A stretch of DNA of 64,000 nt. Origin: Alphaproteobacteria bacterium. Lineage in GTDB: Bacteria > Pseudomonadota > Alphaproteobacteria > UBA8366 > Aestuariispiraceae. Made by a program: the position numbers and the translations under genes. How positions within the stretch are numbered: the first letter of the stretch is position 1; every line of letters begins with the position of its first letter. This document shows positions 56,229 to 64,000 of this stretch, in pieces. The notes beneath the pieces are model-generated. The model ran no database searches and had not been told where the DNA came from. It saw nothing but the letters and a program-made list of their open reading frames with translations. The stretch covers positions 176,386-240,385 of the forward strand of contig JASJDC010000008.1 in NCBI GenBank assembly GCA_030065235.1, in the 5' to 3' direction.

Positions 56229-57521
56229 ATGGATCTGAAAATCGATGGCGGGCTGATCGAGGCGGAGAACGCGGCGTCCCTCGCGGCGCTACAGGCGGAC
56301 TATAACGCGTTGGGCGAGGCTCTGGCGCGGCGCGGCAAGGATATCGAGGGGCTGACGCAAAAGGTCGCCGCGTTCGGCGTTGCGATCCCATCTTGGGGCG
56401 TGGGCACCGGCGGCACACGCTTCGCACGATTTCCGGGTCCGGGCGAACCGCGCCATGTTTTCGACAAGCTTGACGATTGTTCGGTCATCCAGCAATTGAC
56501 CAAGGCGACGCCGGCGGTGTCGCTGCACATTCCCTGGGACAAAGCCGACGACCCGGCGGACTTGCGCGAGAAGGCCGCAGCGCTCGATCTCGGCTTCGAC
56601 GCCATGAACTCGAACACGTTCCAAGACCAGGCAGGCCAACCGCTTTCCTACAAGTTCGGCTCTCTCAGTCACAGCGATCCGGCGGTGCGTGACCAGGCGA
56701 TCGCCCACAACCAAGACTGTATCACCTTCGGCGAGGCGATTGGGTCCAAAGCCCTGACAGTCTGGGTCGGCGACGGCTCGAACTTCCCCGGCCAGGTCAA
56801 TATGACCATTGCTTTCGAGCGTTATCTCGACTCGATGCGTGAGATTTATGGGGCTTTGCCGGAGGATTGGCGGCTGTTCACCGAACACAAGATGTTCGAA
56901 CCCGCCTTCTATTCCACCGTGGTGCAGGATTGGGGCACCAACTATCTAATCGCGACGGAGCTGGGCGATCGCGCTTTCTGTCTGGTCGATCTCGGCCATC
57001 ATGCGCCGAATGTGAATATCGAAATGATCGTCGCCCGCCTGATTCAGTTCCGAAAGTTGGGCGGCTTCCATTTCAACGATTCGAAATATGGCGACGACGA
57101 TCTGGATTCCGGCTCTATCGACCCGTTTCGGTTGTTTCTGGTATTCAATGAGCTGGTGGATGCGGAACTGAAAGACGCGCCCGGATTCGATCCCGCCCAT
57201 ATGCTTGACCAGTCGCACAATGTAACCGACCCGATCGAAAGCTTGATGACCAGCGCTGTCGAAGTGCAGCGCGCCTATCTGCAGGCGCTATGCGTCGACC
57301 GGGATTGCCTGTCGGCCTTTCAGGAAGAGAATGACGCGCTGATGGCGGCCCAGACCTTGAAACAGGGTTTCCGCACCGATGTCGAGCCGATCCTCGCCAT
57401 GGCCCGACATCAGGCCGGCGCCGCCATCGACCCGGTCTCGACCTACCGCAAATCCGGCTATCGCGCCCAAGTTGCGGCCGCCCGCCCCGCCTCCGGCCCC
57501 GGCGGCGGGGGGATCGTGTAG
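56229..57521 (+). CDS. rhaI: L-rhamnose isomerase
   Basis: Converts L-rhamnose to L-rhamnulose. 430 residues, xylose-isomerase-like TIM barrel of the rhizobial RhaI type, not the E. coli RhaA type by style. Conserved metal-site segments include EHKMFEPAFY, DLGHHAPNVNIE and GGFHFNDSKYGDDDLD. ATG 56229 is chosen over an adjacent in-frame GTG at 56226; GGAGAG precedes it. Last gene of the rhaDI unit. Confidence 0.93.
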   Translation: MDLKIDGGLIEAENAASLAALQADYNALGEALARRGKDIEGLTQKVAAFGVAIPSWGVGTGGTRFARFPGPGEPRHVFDKLDDCSVIQQLTKATPAVSLHIPWDKADDPADLREKAAALDLGFDAMNSNTFQDQAGQPLSYKFGSLSHSDPAVRDQAIAHNQDCITFGEAIGSKALTVWVGDGSNFPGQVNMTIAFERYLDSMREIYGALPEDWRLFTEHKMFEPAFYSTVVQDWGTNYLIATELGDRAFCLVDLGHHAPNVNIEMIVARLIQFRKLGGFHFNDSKYGDDDLDSGSIDPFRLFLVFNELVDAELKDAPGFDPAHMLDQSHNVTDPIESLMTSAVEVQRAYLQALCVDRDCLSAFQEENDALMAAQTLKQGFRTDVEPILAMARHQAGAAIDPVSTYRKSGYRAQVAAARPASGPGGGGIV

Positions 57522-57531
57522 GCGTCCCAGA

Positions 57532-57621
57532 TCACGCGTCGCACGGCGCCTCCCATGTCGGCGGAGATGGCTGGACGGCTCCGGTTTTTTGGATGACCTG
57601 AACGATCGTGTAGCCGATCAT
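57532..57621 (-). CDS. Possible small membrane protein downstream of the ABC ATPase gene
   Basis: ATG 57621 opens 29 codons to TGA 57532-57534, and the same frame is open for 17 more codons upstream without an ATG, GTG or TTG start. Read in full it looks like a basic N-terminus, one hydrophobic helix (LAALIVLMIGYTIVQVI) and a Pro-rich polar tail, the shape of a small inner-membrane protein. It follows the ABC ATPase stop at 57668. It may use a CTG start, be a remnant, or be chance. Confidence 0.3.
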   Translation of the reverse strand: MIGYTIVQVIQKTGAVQPSPPTWEAPCDA

Positions 57622-57667
57622 CAGGACGATCAGCGCAGCAAGAGTTCGAGGCGATTGACGGGAATGT

Positions 57668-58750
57668 CTACCCTTTCAAACCCGTCGACAATCGGGCGCC
57701 GCTGTCGGCGTCAAACAGAAAAGCGGAGTTGGCGGGAAACTGGACCGAGACGACGCTGTCATATTCGGTCTCGTAATCCTTTGGCATTTTCACGGCCAGC
57801 GTGGTTTCGTCGCCCAGCGCGACTGTGACCAGGGTCTGATCGCCGGTTAGCTCCGAGGCGTAGACGCCGCCGTCGAACCGGCCTTCGCCGGCGGGGCCCA
57901 CAGCGGCGTCTTCCGGACGGAAGCCCAACACCGCGGCGCCGGAGGGCGCGTTGGCGTCGCTCAACGCCAGATCGACGCCGTCGGAGCGGAACCGGCCGTT
58001 ATTGATCTCGCCATGCACGAAATTCATCGGCGGCGAGCCCATGAAGCCGGCGACAAAGAGATTGGCGGGATTGTTATAGACCTCACGCGGCGGCCCAAGC
58101 TGTTGCAACACGCCGTCCGACATGATCGCGACCCGATGGGCCAGTGTCATCGCCTCGATCTGATCATGGGTGACATAGATCGTGGTGACGCCCAATTCGT
58201 GCTGCATATGTTTCAGTTCCGCCCGCATATGGCCGCGCAGCTTGGCGTCGAGATTGGACAAGGGCTCGTCCATCAGGAAGGCCGACGGCCGGCGGACAAT
58301 GGCGCGGGCCAGGGCGACGCGCTGGCGCTGACCGCCCGAGAGCTGCCTGGGATAGCGGTCGAGATAGGTTTCCATATGGACTTGGCCCGCGGCGTCGCGC
58401 ACCGCCGCGTCGCGTTCGGCGGGCGAGACGCCCCGCACTTTTAGCGGAAAGCCAATATTCTCGGCGACGGTCTTATGCGGGTAAAGCGCGTAGGATTGGA
58501 ACACCATCGCGACATCCCGGTATTTCGGCAGGACATGGGTCACGTCGTCGTCGCCGAGCCGGATCGAGCCGGCGCTGACCGTCTCCAAGCCCGCCACCAT
58601 CCGCAAGGCCGTCGTCTTGCCGCAGCCGGACGGGCCGAGCAGGACCAGGAACTCGCCGGGCTCCACCGTGATCGACAGATCCTTCACCGCATGAACGGGA
58701 CCGTAGAATTTGTTGAGCTTCTCGATCTGCAAGCGCCGTGCGTCGCTCAT
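57668..58750 (-). CDS. Sugar ABC transporter ATPase, UgpC/MalK type
   Basis: A 360-residue ATPase with a regulatory TOBE domain at the C-terminus (about 240-360). Walker A is GPSGCGKTT, Q-loop VFQSYALYPH, signature LSGGQRQR, Walker B FLMDEPLSNLD and the H-loop THDQ. It powers the two permeases encoded just upstream. ATG 58750 overlaps the preceding permease stop as ATGA. The substrate is not defined; polyol or sugar-phosphate uptake is typical for the family. Confidence 0.93.
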   Translation of the reverse strand: MSDARRLQIEKLNKFYGPVHAVKDLSITVEPGEFLVLLGPSGCGKTTALRMVAGLETVSAGSIRLGDDDVTHVLPKYRDVAMVFQSYALYPHKTVAENIGFPLKVRGVSPAERDAAVRDAAGQVHMETYLDRYPRQLSGGQRQRVALARAIVRRPSAFLMDEPLSNLDAKLRGHMRAELKHMQHELGVTTIYVTHDQIEAMTLAHRVAIMSDGVLQQLGPPREVYNNPANLFVAGFMGSPPMNFVHGEINNGRFRSDGVDLALSDANAPSGAAVLGFRPEDAAVGPAGEGRFDGGVYASELTGDQTLVTVALGDETTLAVKMPKDYETEYDSVVSVQFPANSAFLFDADSGARLSTGLKG

Positions 58751-59817
58751 CCTTTCACCGCTCCCACCAAAATGCCTTTTGAAATGAACCGCTGCAGAAC
58801 GATCGCCATCAAGACGACCGGGATGATCATCACGATGATTACGACAGACATGTTCCACCACAGGATGCCGCGTTCGCCCGCATTCATCGCCGCGACCAGG
58901 ATCGGCATGGTTTGCGCGCGCGTGGTCGAGAGGAAGATCGCCAGAAGATACTCGTTCCAAGCCAGGATCAGCGTCAGCAGAGTGGTCGCCGCCAGACCGG
59001 TCTTGGCGAGCGGCAGCACGATCTCAAAAAATGTGGTGAGCCGCGAAGCCCCGTCCAATTGCGCGCTTTCCTCCAGGTCGATCGGAATGGTCGCGAAGAA
59101 ATCATGCATCAGCCAAACGACGATCGGCAGATTCACCACCGCATAGGCGATGATCAGGGCCGCGTGCGTGTCGAGCAACCCAACCGCTTGGAACATCATA
59201 TAGACCGGCACCACGGTCACGACCGGCGGCAGGATGCGCTGCGAGATCATCCAGAACAGGATGTCGCCATTGCCGACGGCGCGTTTGAAATAGCGGCCGA
59301 CGGCGCGCGCCAAGAGCACGAACAAGGCGAGCGCGACGGCGAAAGCCAGCCGCCAGTCCTGACCGAGAAAACCGACCGCGGCCGCGGCGCCGACCATGAT
59401 TAGAACGAAGAGAAAGATCAGCCCGAATTTCGGCCGATATTCCATCCGCGCCAGCGCATAGGCCGCCATTGAACCGACCAGTACGCAGAGCGCGGTCGAG
59501 GCCAGCGCAATGATGATCGAGTTGAGGAAGGCGCTGAGCGTGTCCTCATAATCGATCTGAAAGAGCTCGCGCCAGGCGTGAAGGCCCGGCTTGAAATCCA
59601 CCCAGGGCAGATAAAACGGGCCGGTATTGACCGTCAGCGCATCCTTGAACGAGGTGATCAGAACCCAATAGATCGGGAACAGGACGAACGCGGTCCAAAA
59701 CGCCAACAAACCATAGACGATCAGCGACGTCCCTGGCGCCATCACCCCAATGCTCGGCGGCTCAAACAACCGGGTCAGCAGCGAGCGCCGCTGATGCTGT
59801 TCCATGGCGTCGCTCAT
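58747..59817 (-). CDS. Sugar ABC permease, MalG type, with extra membrane segments
   Basis: A 356-residue permease. The EAA loop is seen as EESAQLDGASRLTTFFEIVLP. Compared with the usual six-helix MalG fold, about 70 extra residues follow the segment AAYALARMEYRP and contain two further hydrophobic helices before RILPPVVTVVPVY. ATG overlaps the partner permease stop (ATGA). It pairs with the next permease, which has a comparable insertion. Confidence 0.9.
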   Translation of the reverse strand: MSDAMEQHQRRSLLTRLFEPPSIGVMAPGTSLIVYGLLAFWTAFVLFPIYWVLITSFKDALTVNTGPFYLPWVDFKPGLHAWRELFQIDYEDTLSAFLNSIIIALASTALCVLVGSMAAYALARMEYRPKFGLIFLFVLIMVGAAAAVGFLGQDWRLAFAVALALFVLLARAVGRYFKRAVGNGDILFWMISQRILPPVVTVVPVYMMFQAVGLLDTHAALIIAYAVVNLPIVVWLMHDFFATIPIDLEESAQLDGASRLTTFFEIVLPLAKTGLAATTLLTLILAWNEYLLAIFLSTTRAQTMPILVAAMNAGERGILWWNMSVVIIVMIIPVVLMAIVLQRFISKGILVGAVKG

Positions 59818-61031
59818 GTGTTTCGCGCCCTTGCCAAGACCACCATGTTGAAGAAGGAGACGCAGATCACCACGGTCACGAAGAGCAGCAGATAGGAAAT
59901 CGCCGCCGACTGACCAAGATCGAGCGAGCGCCAGGCGAACAGCGCGTGCAGCGTCATGGATTCGGTGGCGATGCCCGGACCGCCGGATGTCATGATGTTC
60001 GGCAGATCGACCAGTTTGAACCCTTCGATGACGCGGATCAGCATCACGGTGGCGGCGACCGGCATGATCTGCGGCCAGGTGATCTCGCGGAAGATTTGCC
60101 AGCCGCCGGCGCCGTCAACCTCCGCCGCTTCGACATAATCCTTGGGCGTGTTCTCCAGCGCCGCCAGGAGCACGACGAAGATGAAGGGAATCCATTGCCA
60201 GGAATCCGCCAGCACAATGATGCTGCGCGCCGCCCATGGATCTGTCGCCCACGAGAAATCGCCCAGCCCGACCCACTGCCAGGCTGGCGCGAACGGGCCT
60301 TTCTGAGTATCGGCCAGCATGCGAAAGGCGTAGCCGATGCCGATCGGCGTGATCATCAGCGGCACGAAGAAGGTGACCCGGAAGAAGGTTTTGCCGCGGA
60401 TTGGCTGCGAACAAAGCAGCGCCAACCCCAAGCCAATCGAAAATTGCACCAAACAGCCGATACCGACATAGAGCAGCGTTACGCCGAGGGTGCCGAATTG
60501 ATTGCCGCTGGCCGTGGTGGCAGCGAACAGGGCGACCAGACCGAAGGCGAGCGAGGCGGTGATCAGTCTTCCAATGAAGCCCAGCCACCAAAACTTGCGC
60601 CTGACATAGCGGATCAGCCACCAGATCAGAAATACGGCGGCGCCGATGATCATCATCCAACCGAACACGGAGATCTCAGTGAAAACGCCCAGAAAATGAT
60701 ACTGCTCGGAGCCGAAAAGCTGTTTCTCGAAATTTCTTAATCCAACAAATCGATAGGTGTAGCCGCCGCCGCGCAGCCGCACGCGGCCGAAGGCGATGAC
60801 GATGCTCGCGACCAGCGGGAACACCGAAAAGATCAGAATAAGGGTCACGGCCGGCATGATGAACAGGGTCTTTGCCTGCGCATCGAGCCATTCAGAGAAG
60901 CGCGCGCCCGGACCAGGCGGACGCTCCTTGAACGAACGCGGCAGGGCGGCCGAGGCTTTACGCGCCGGCCGGCCCGCCGCAACCGGACCGGCGCCGATCG
61001 GATCGGCGCCGGATGGGTCGACTGTCGTCAC
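59814..61031 (-). CDS. Sugar ABC permease, MalF type, with extra membrane segments
   Basis: A 405-residue permease with a Pro/Ala-rich cytoplasmic N-terminus (about 45 residues). The EAA loop is EAAEVDGAGGWQIFREITWP. Between the first periplasmic loop (FVGLRNFEKQLFG) and the canonical helix LLYVGIGCLVQ lie about 80 residues with two additional hydrophobic segments (GWMMIIGAAVFLIWWLI and ASLAFGLVALFAATTA). GTG start; the solute-binding protein gene ends 37 bases upstream. Confidence 0.9.
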   Translation of the reverse strand: MTTVDPSGADPIGAGPVAAGRPARKASAALPRSFKERPPGPGARFSEWLDAQAKTLFIMPAVTLILIFSVFPLVASIVIAFGRVRLRGGGYTYRFVGLRNFEKQLFGSEQYHFLGVFTEISVFGWMMIIGAAVFLIWWLIRYVRRKFWWLGFIGRLITASLAFGLVALFAATTASGNQFGTLGVTLLYVGIGCLVQFSIGLGLALLCSQPIRGKTFFRVTFFVPLMITPIGIGYAFRMLADTQKGPFAPAWQWVGLGDFSWATDPWAARSIIVLADSWQWIPFIFVVLLAALENTPKDYVEAAEVDGAGGWQIFREITWPQIMPVAATVMLIRVIEGFKLVDLPNIMTSGGPGIATESMTLHALFAWRSLDLGQSAAISYLLLFVTVVICVSFFNMVVLARARNT

Positions 61032-61068
61032 GGTACAGTTTCAGACGATACGGTCTGTCCCTCGCCCG

Positions 61069-62553
61069 TTAGTTGGTCACGCCGAGCGACAGTTTGTACA
61101 TGGTCTGCTGGGAGTCGCGGCCGAAATCCTCGGTCACTTCCTCCCACGCTTCCTCGATGTTGGCGACCGCCTGCTCCGCCGTGATTTCGTCCGCCAGGAA
61201 GCGGGCGAGTTCACGGTCCAGGATCTGGCTTGTATACTGCGCCGCGCCGGGAACGCGGATGTCGGACGCCATGTTCGGGTGGTTCAGGCTCTGCTTGATC
61301 GCGCCCAGGTAATTCTCGGCGAATTCTTGGCTGAAGCCCGCCTCGACCCAGGGCTCTAGATTGTCGAGTTGAGAGTTGCGATACGGGTTGTAGCCGGTCC
61401 AACCGATCGTCACATCGACATTCGATTGCGCCGCCTGGTTCATGTAGGACAGGAACTTGTAGGCTGCTTCCTTGGTCCGTTCGTCGGCGTTCTTATTGAT
61501 CGCGCCGGACCAGCCGCCGAACGCCGCGAAGGGCGCGAAGTTGATCCCGTCGGTCGCGTTCGGGCAGCGCGACGCGTCGCAATCGACCAGTTTTCCGGTG
61601 GCGGTGTCCAGAACCCGCGGCGTGCCGGGCATGATGACGGCGCCCATCTTATCCTTGATCGGCGCGCCCGACGGGTCGATCGACAATGGGCCGATATCGC
61701 CCCAATCGATCGCCAGCGCACAACGGCCGCCTTGGACCAAGGCGCGCGTATCGCCGATATCGTGGTTCAATTCGTCCGGCGGACCGTACTCGCCGGTCGC
61801 CTTATAGACGCGGAACGCTTCGGCCCAGGCTTCGTTATTGACCTTCGGCGCCATGGTCTCAGGATCGAAGAAGATGCCTTCGCCGGTGCCTTGCGTCTGC
61901 ACATAGGCGGCGGCGATCGACATCACGGCGAAATAGGATTGCGCGTTCCGCTTCTTGAAGATGCAGGAGCCAAAATCCGGCTCGCCATCCCCGTTCATAT
62001 CCGTGCCGTGCGCGGCCGCGGCGACATCCATATACTCGGCCCAGGTCCGCGGCGGCTCTTTGCCCAACTGCTCCAGAACGTCGCGCCGGTAGTAAAGCAT
62101 CTGGAAATCGCCATCCAGCGTGATCAGATAGGTTTTCCCGCCGATCTTCTGGTTATACTCCCGGAAATAAGGCGCGATATCATCGATATTGATGTCAGGA
62201 TCCGCGGCGACATACGCGTCAAGATCCTGCAGCAGCCCGCCATCGACCATCTCGACGGCCCAGCCCGAGGCGAAGACGCCGACATCGATGGAGTTGGTGC
62301 CGGTTGACCAGTCGGTCAGCAGCTTTTGGAACAATTCGGCGAACGGGACCTCGGCGACATTGATCTTGGCGCCGGTCATCTCGGTGAATTCCTCGCCGCG
62401 CTCGACAATGCGCTGGGCGATCACCGGGCCCGGACGGGTCAGGATATTCACCTCAACCCCGTCGAACTCGTCCGCGACCCCGCTCTGAGCGCCGATCGTC
62501 AGCGCGCCGGCGACAGCCAAGGACGACAAAAGCGCCCTTTTCACTTTACTCAT
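61069..62553 (-). CDS. Extracellular solute-binding protein, family 1
   Basis: A 494-residue exported binding protein. Signal peptide 1-27 (GVADE region). The fold is MalE-like with WSTGTNSIDVG and the C-terminal AYKFLSYMN segment. Longer than MalE, and similar in size to the binding proteins of polyol or disaccharide systems. A DMNGDGEPDFG loop looks like an EF-hand-type calcium site. A cysteine pair (DCDASRC) may form a disulfide. ATG 62553 with GGGAGGAAC before it. Substrate unknown. Confidence 0.9.
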   Translation of the reverse strand: MSKVKRALLSSLAVAGALTIGAQSGVADEFDGVEVNILTRPGPVIAQRIVERGEEFTEMTGAKINVAEVPFAELFQKLLTDWSTGTNSIDVGVFASGWAVEMVDGGLLQDLDAYVAADPDINIDDIAPYFREYNQKIGGKTYLITLDGDFQMLYYRRDVLEQLGKEPPRTWAEYMDVAAAAHGTDMNGDGEPDFGSCIFKKRNAQSYFAVMSIAAAYVQTQGTGEGIFFDPETMAPKVNNEAWAEAFRVYKATGEYGPPDELNHDIGDTRALVQGGRCALAIDWGDIGPLSIDPSGAPIKDKMGAVIMPGTPRVLDTATGKLVDCDASRCPNATDGINFAPFAAFGGWSGAINKNADERTKEAAYKFLSYMNQAAQSNVDVTIGWTGYNPYRNSQLDNLEPWVEAGFSQEFAENYLGAIKQSLNHPNMASDIRVPGAAQYTSQILDRELARFLADEITAEQAVANIEEAWEEVTEDFGRDSQQTMYKLSLGVTN

Positions 62554-63754
62554 AACTGTTCCTCCCAAGAAATGATGAGCTTGTTGGTGTGTTGTTGTCT
62601 TTATTAGGGCGCACAGTGTGGCGGGTTCCCGCGCCCATGTCCACCTCACCCGAAGGAAGGTCTTCCAAGACACGCAGAGAGAGACGGTCGTTCCGGGGCG
62701 CACCGGTCCATCTCGGCGAAACCTAGGATGCTAGACCGCCATTGGAGGCCCCGAATCGCCCGGGCGGAGACAGGCTTTTTTGGCGGCGCAACGTCGATCA
62801 AGCGCGACGAAGGTCATCTCTGAGCGGATTTTCTAGATACTCGGTATCGCGCGGCGCCGACCGAAAGGACCTTGTTTTGAAGCGCCGCACTCCAACGGCT
62901 CAAGTCCAACCAGCCGATGCAAACCGGATCGCGGGAAATCAGATGGAAGCCTAGTCTTTTGCGGCGTCATTTCGTGCGACGTCACGTCGCTGTTGATCAG
63001 ACCTGTAGCCCATGAATATCTGACTCTGCTCAGTGGTTAATTCTAAACAGCTCCCTTGGAAGAGGCCGACTGAATAGCCGTTTTCGACCCAAGACAACGC
63101 CGCTATTCGACGGGAGAAAATCGGTGCGACTATCGGATCGAGGAAAATCCGACGCGCCTTTGAGCCCGGGCCATAAGACGAAAATAGACGCTCTGCTTTT
63201 TATGGGTATTAGATCAGTCTTACGATCGGCGCCGCCGTGAACAATATCGTATGGATGTCATCAAATCCTGCGTTTTGAAAAAGCTGAAAAGCGGAAATAT
63301 TGGTGTGCGCAAGGCGATTCTTGAATATGACACGTGGTCAACGGTTCGATTTGTGGCGGCGAATTTACAATTTATTCGTGATTTTTCCCGAAAGCGGGAT
63401 GGCCCTTCGACGCTGCGGTCTTCTCTTGCCCGACAAAGCGGGAATCGTAACCGTTTCCAACTCAAAAGCCGTTAAAGCGCAAAATCCATAGGTTTTTTGG
63501 GTCTATTCTTTTCTCGAGCGCATCAGCGGGCGAGCCTTGTCCGACTTCACAGGTCGGGATATATGCCACTTGAAATTTAAAAACGAGAATAATGGTACGT
63601 TAGTATGTACTAGCGCATCGATATCTGAACTGCTATCGTTGCGCGTATGTGGCGTTGGGGGATGCCAGGGGGGTGCGCACGACCGTCGCGTTCGACGTTT
63701 TTAATCCGCCTGTAATCCGCTGCTTTTTTGACCGATGCATTCGGAGACGCGGTT
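62554..63754. other. 1.2-kb stretch without a supported gene
   Basis: Contains the promoter of the solute-binding protein gene on the left and that of the RTX gene on the right. By eye it is less GC-rich than the rest. Inverted repeats include GCGACGT-C-ACGTCGC (62976-62990), TCGGAT / ATCCGA near 63130-63155, and TAGTA-TG-TACTA (63601-63612). Short open frames near 63250-63490 show no family features and lack convincing start signals. No RNA gene was recognised. Confidence 0.5.
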
Positions 63755-64000
63755 ATGGCTGATCTTACGGGAACCCGAGGCGGAGACGTTATCGACGGCA
63801 CAGACGAACCCGACGTGATTGACGGCGGTCGGGGCGCTGACATTCTGAACGGCGCGGGCGGCGACGATGTTCTGCGCGGCGGCCGGGGGTCGGATGTGCT
63901 GGATGGCGGCGCGGGCGCGGACCGGCTTGACGGCGGGTCGGGCGACGATGTGCTGATCGGCGGCGCGGGGGATGACGTGTTCCTTCTGGGTTCCGCGGGG
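63755..64000 (+). CDS. RTX calcium-binding repeat protein, 5' part only
   Basis: Starts at ATG 63755 with GGAGACGC before it and is cut by the window end after 82 codons. From about residue 9 it is made of glycine- and aspartate-rich nonapeptide repeats of the GGxGxDxLx form (GGRGADILN, GGAGADRLD, GGSGDDVLI), which bind calcium and fold as a beta-roll after type I secretion. No signal peptide, as expected. Because repeats start at the N-terminus, any catalytic domain lies further right. Full length, function and secretion genes are outside the window. Confidence 0.9.
   Translation, partial: MADLTGTRGGDVIDGTDEPDVIDGGRGADILNGAGGDDVLRGGRGSDVLDGGAGADRLDGGSGDDVLIGGAGDDVFLLGSAG

Noticed and set aside
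63251..63491. Open frames of 60-75 codons in the gene-free stretch before the RTX gene
   Set aside because: Two overlapping frames compete, neither has a clear ribosome binding site, and neither protein shows family motifs or a plausible composition.

Overview
The window is GC-rich DNA from an alphaproteobacterium, chromosomal and tightly packed, with no rRNA, tRNA, CRISPR, insertion sequence or phage gene that I could find. The order ribF, ileS, lspA, DUF3035 lipoprotein, paired M16 peptidases, pgi, mutL, and the nearby rsmD, rluB and tadA genes are typical of Alphaproteobacteria. The layout feels closest to Rhodospirillales-like lineages. The rhamnose locus has the rhaRSTPQUK / rhaDI plan described in Rhizobium leguminosarum, and an Irr-type iron box lies in front of a dps gene. 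The exact order and genus cannot be fixed from sequence reading alone.

Layout. 0.2-3.2 kb: pgk, GDP-fucose synthase, a GNAT acetyltransferase. 3.3-7.7 kb: stress and envelope genes (universal stress protein, M48 lipoprotein protease, OmpA-like lipoprotein, Pmp3-like membrane protein). Between the last two lies a gene-free stretch with two long hairpins that carry the same 17-base loop. 7.7-21.3 kb: housekeeping block (tadA, rluB, rsmD, MFS exporter, mutL, pgi, two M16 peptidases, DUF3035 lipoprotein, lspA, ileS). 21.6-24.7 kb: a royal-jelly-type beta-propeller protein with a divergent LysR regulator, sitting between ileS and ribF. 24.8-32 kb: MaoC hydratase, amidase, COG0523 GTPase, MsrP, Dps with an iron box, fumarylacetoacetase-like protein, aspartate aminotransferase. 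32.2-38.4 kb: uvrB, a FolM-like pteridine reductase with folB, then a 590-base AT-rich regulatory stretch and uvrC. 38.4-44.5 kb: the Anbu proteasome-like gene with its usual partners (transglutaminase-like protease, alpha-E protein, circularly permuted ATP-grasp), and a divergent gamma-glutamyltransferase. 44.5-46.5 kb: an orphan cytoplasmic hybrid histidine kinase. 46.6-57.5 kb: a complete L-rhamnose uptake and catabolism locus. 57.7-62.6 kb: a second sugar-type ABC transporter with unusual permeases. 62.6-63.75 kb: no supported gene. 63.755 kb to the end: start of an RTX calcium-binding repeat protein.

How parts work together. RhaSTPQ imports L-rhamnose, RhaM (RhaU) interconverts its anomers, RhaI isomerises it, RhaK phosphorylates L-rhamnulose, and the RhaD fusion splits the phosphate and oxidises lactaldehyde. 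RhaR and paired inverted repeats between the divergent units are the likely switch. UvrB and UvrC serve nucleotide excision repair. The Anbu cluster is a conserved but functionally unresolved proteolysis/peptide-ligation module.

The most interesting items are the twin identical-loop hairpins at 7.06-7.33 kb, the Anbu neighbourhood, the two ABC permeases with extra membrane segments, and the regulatory stretch before uvrC. No wholly new multi-gene system could be demonstrated.
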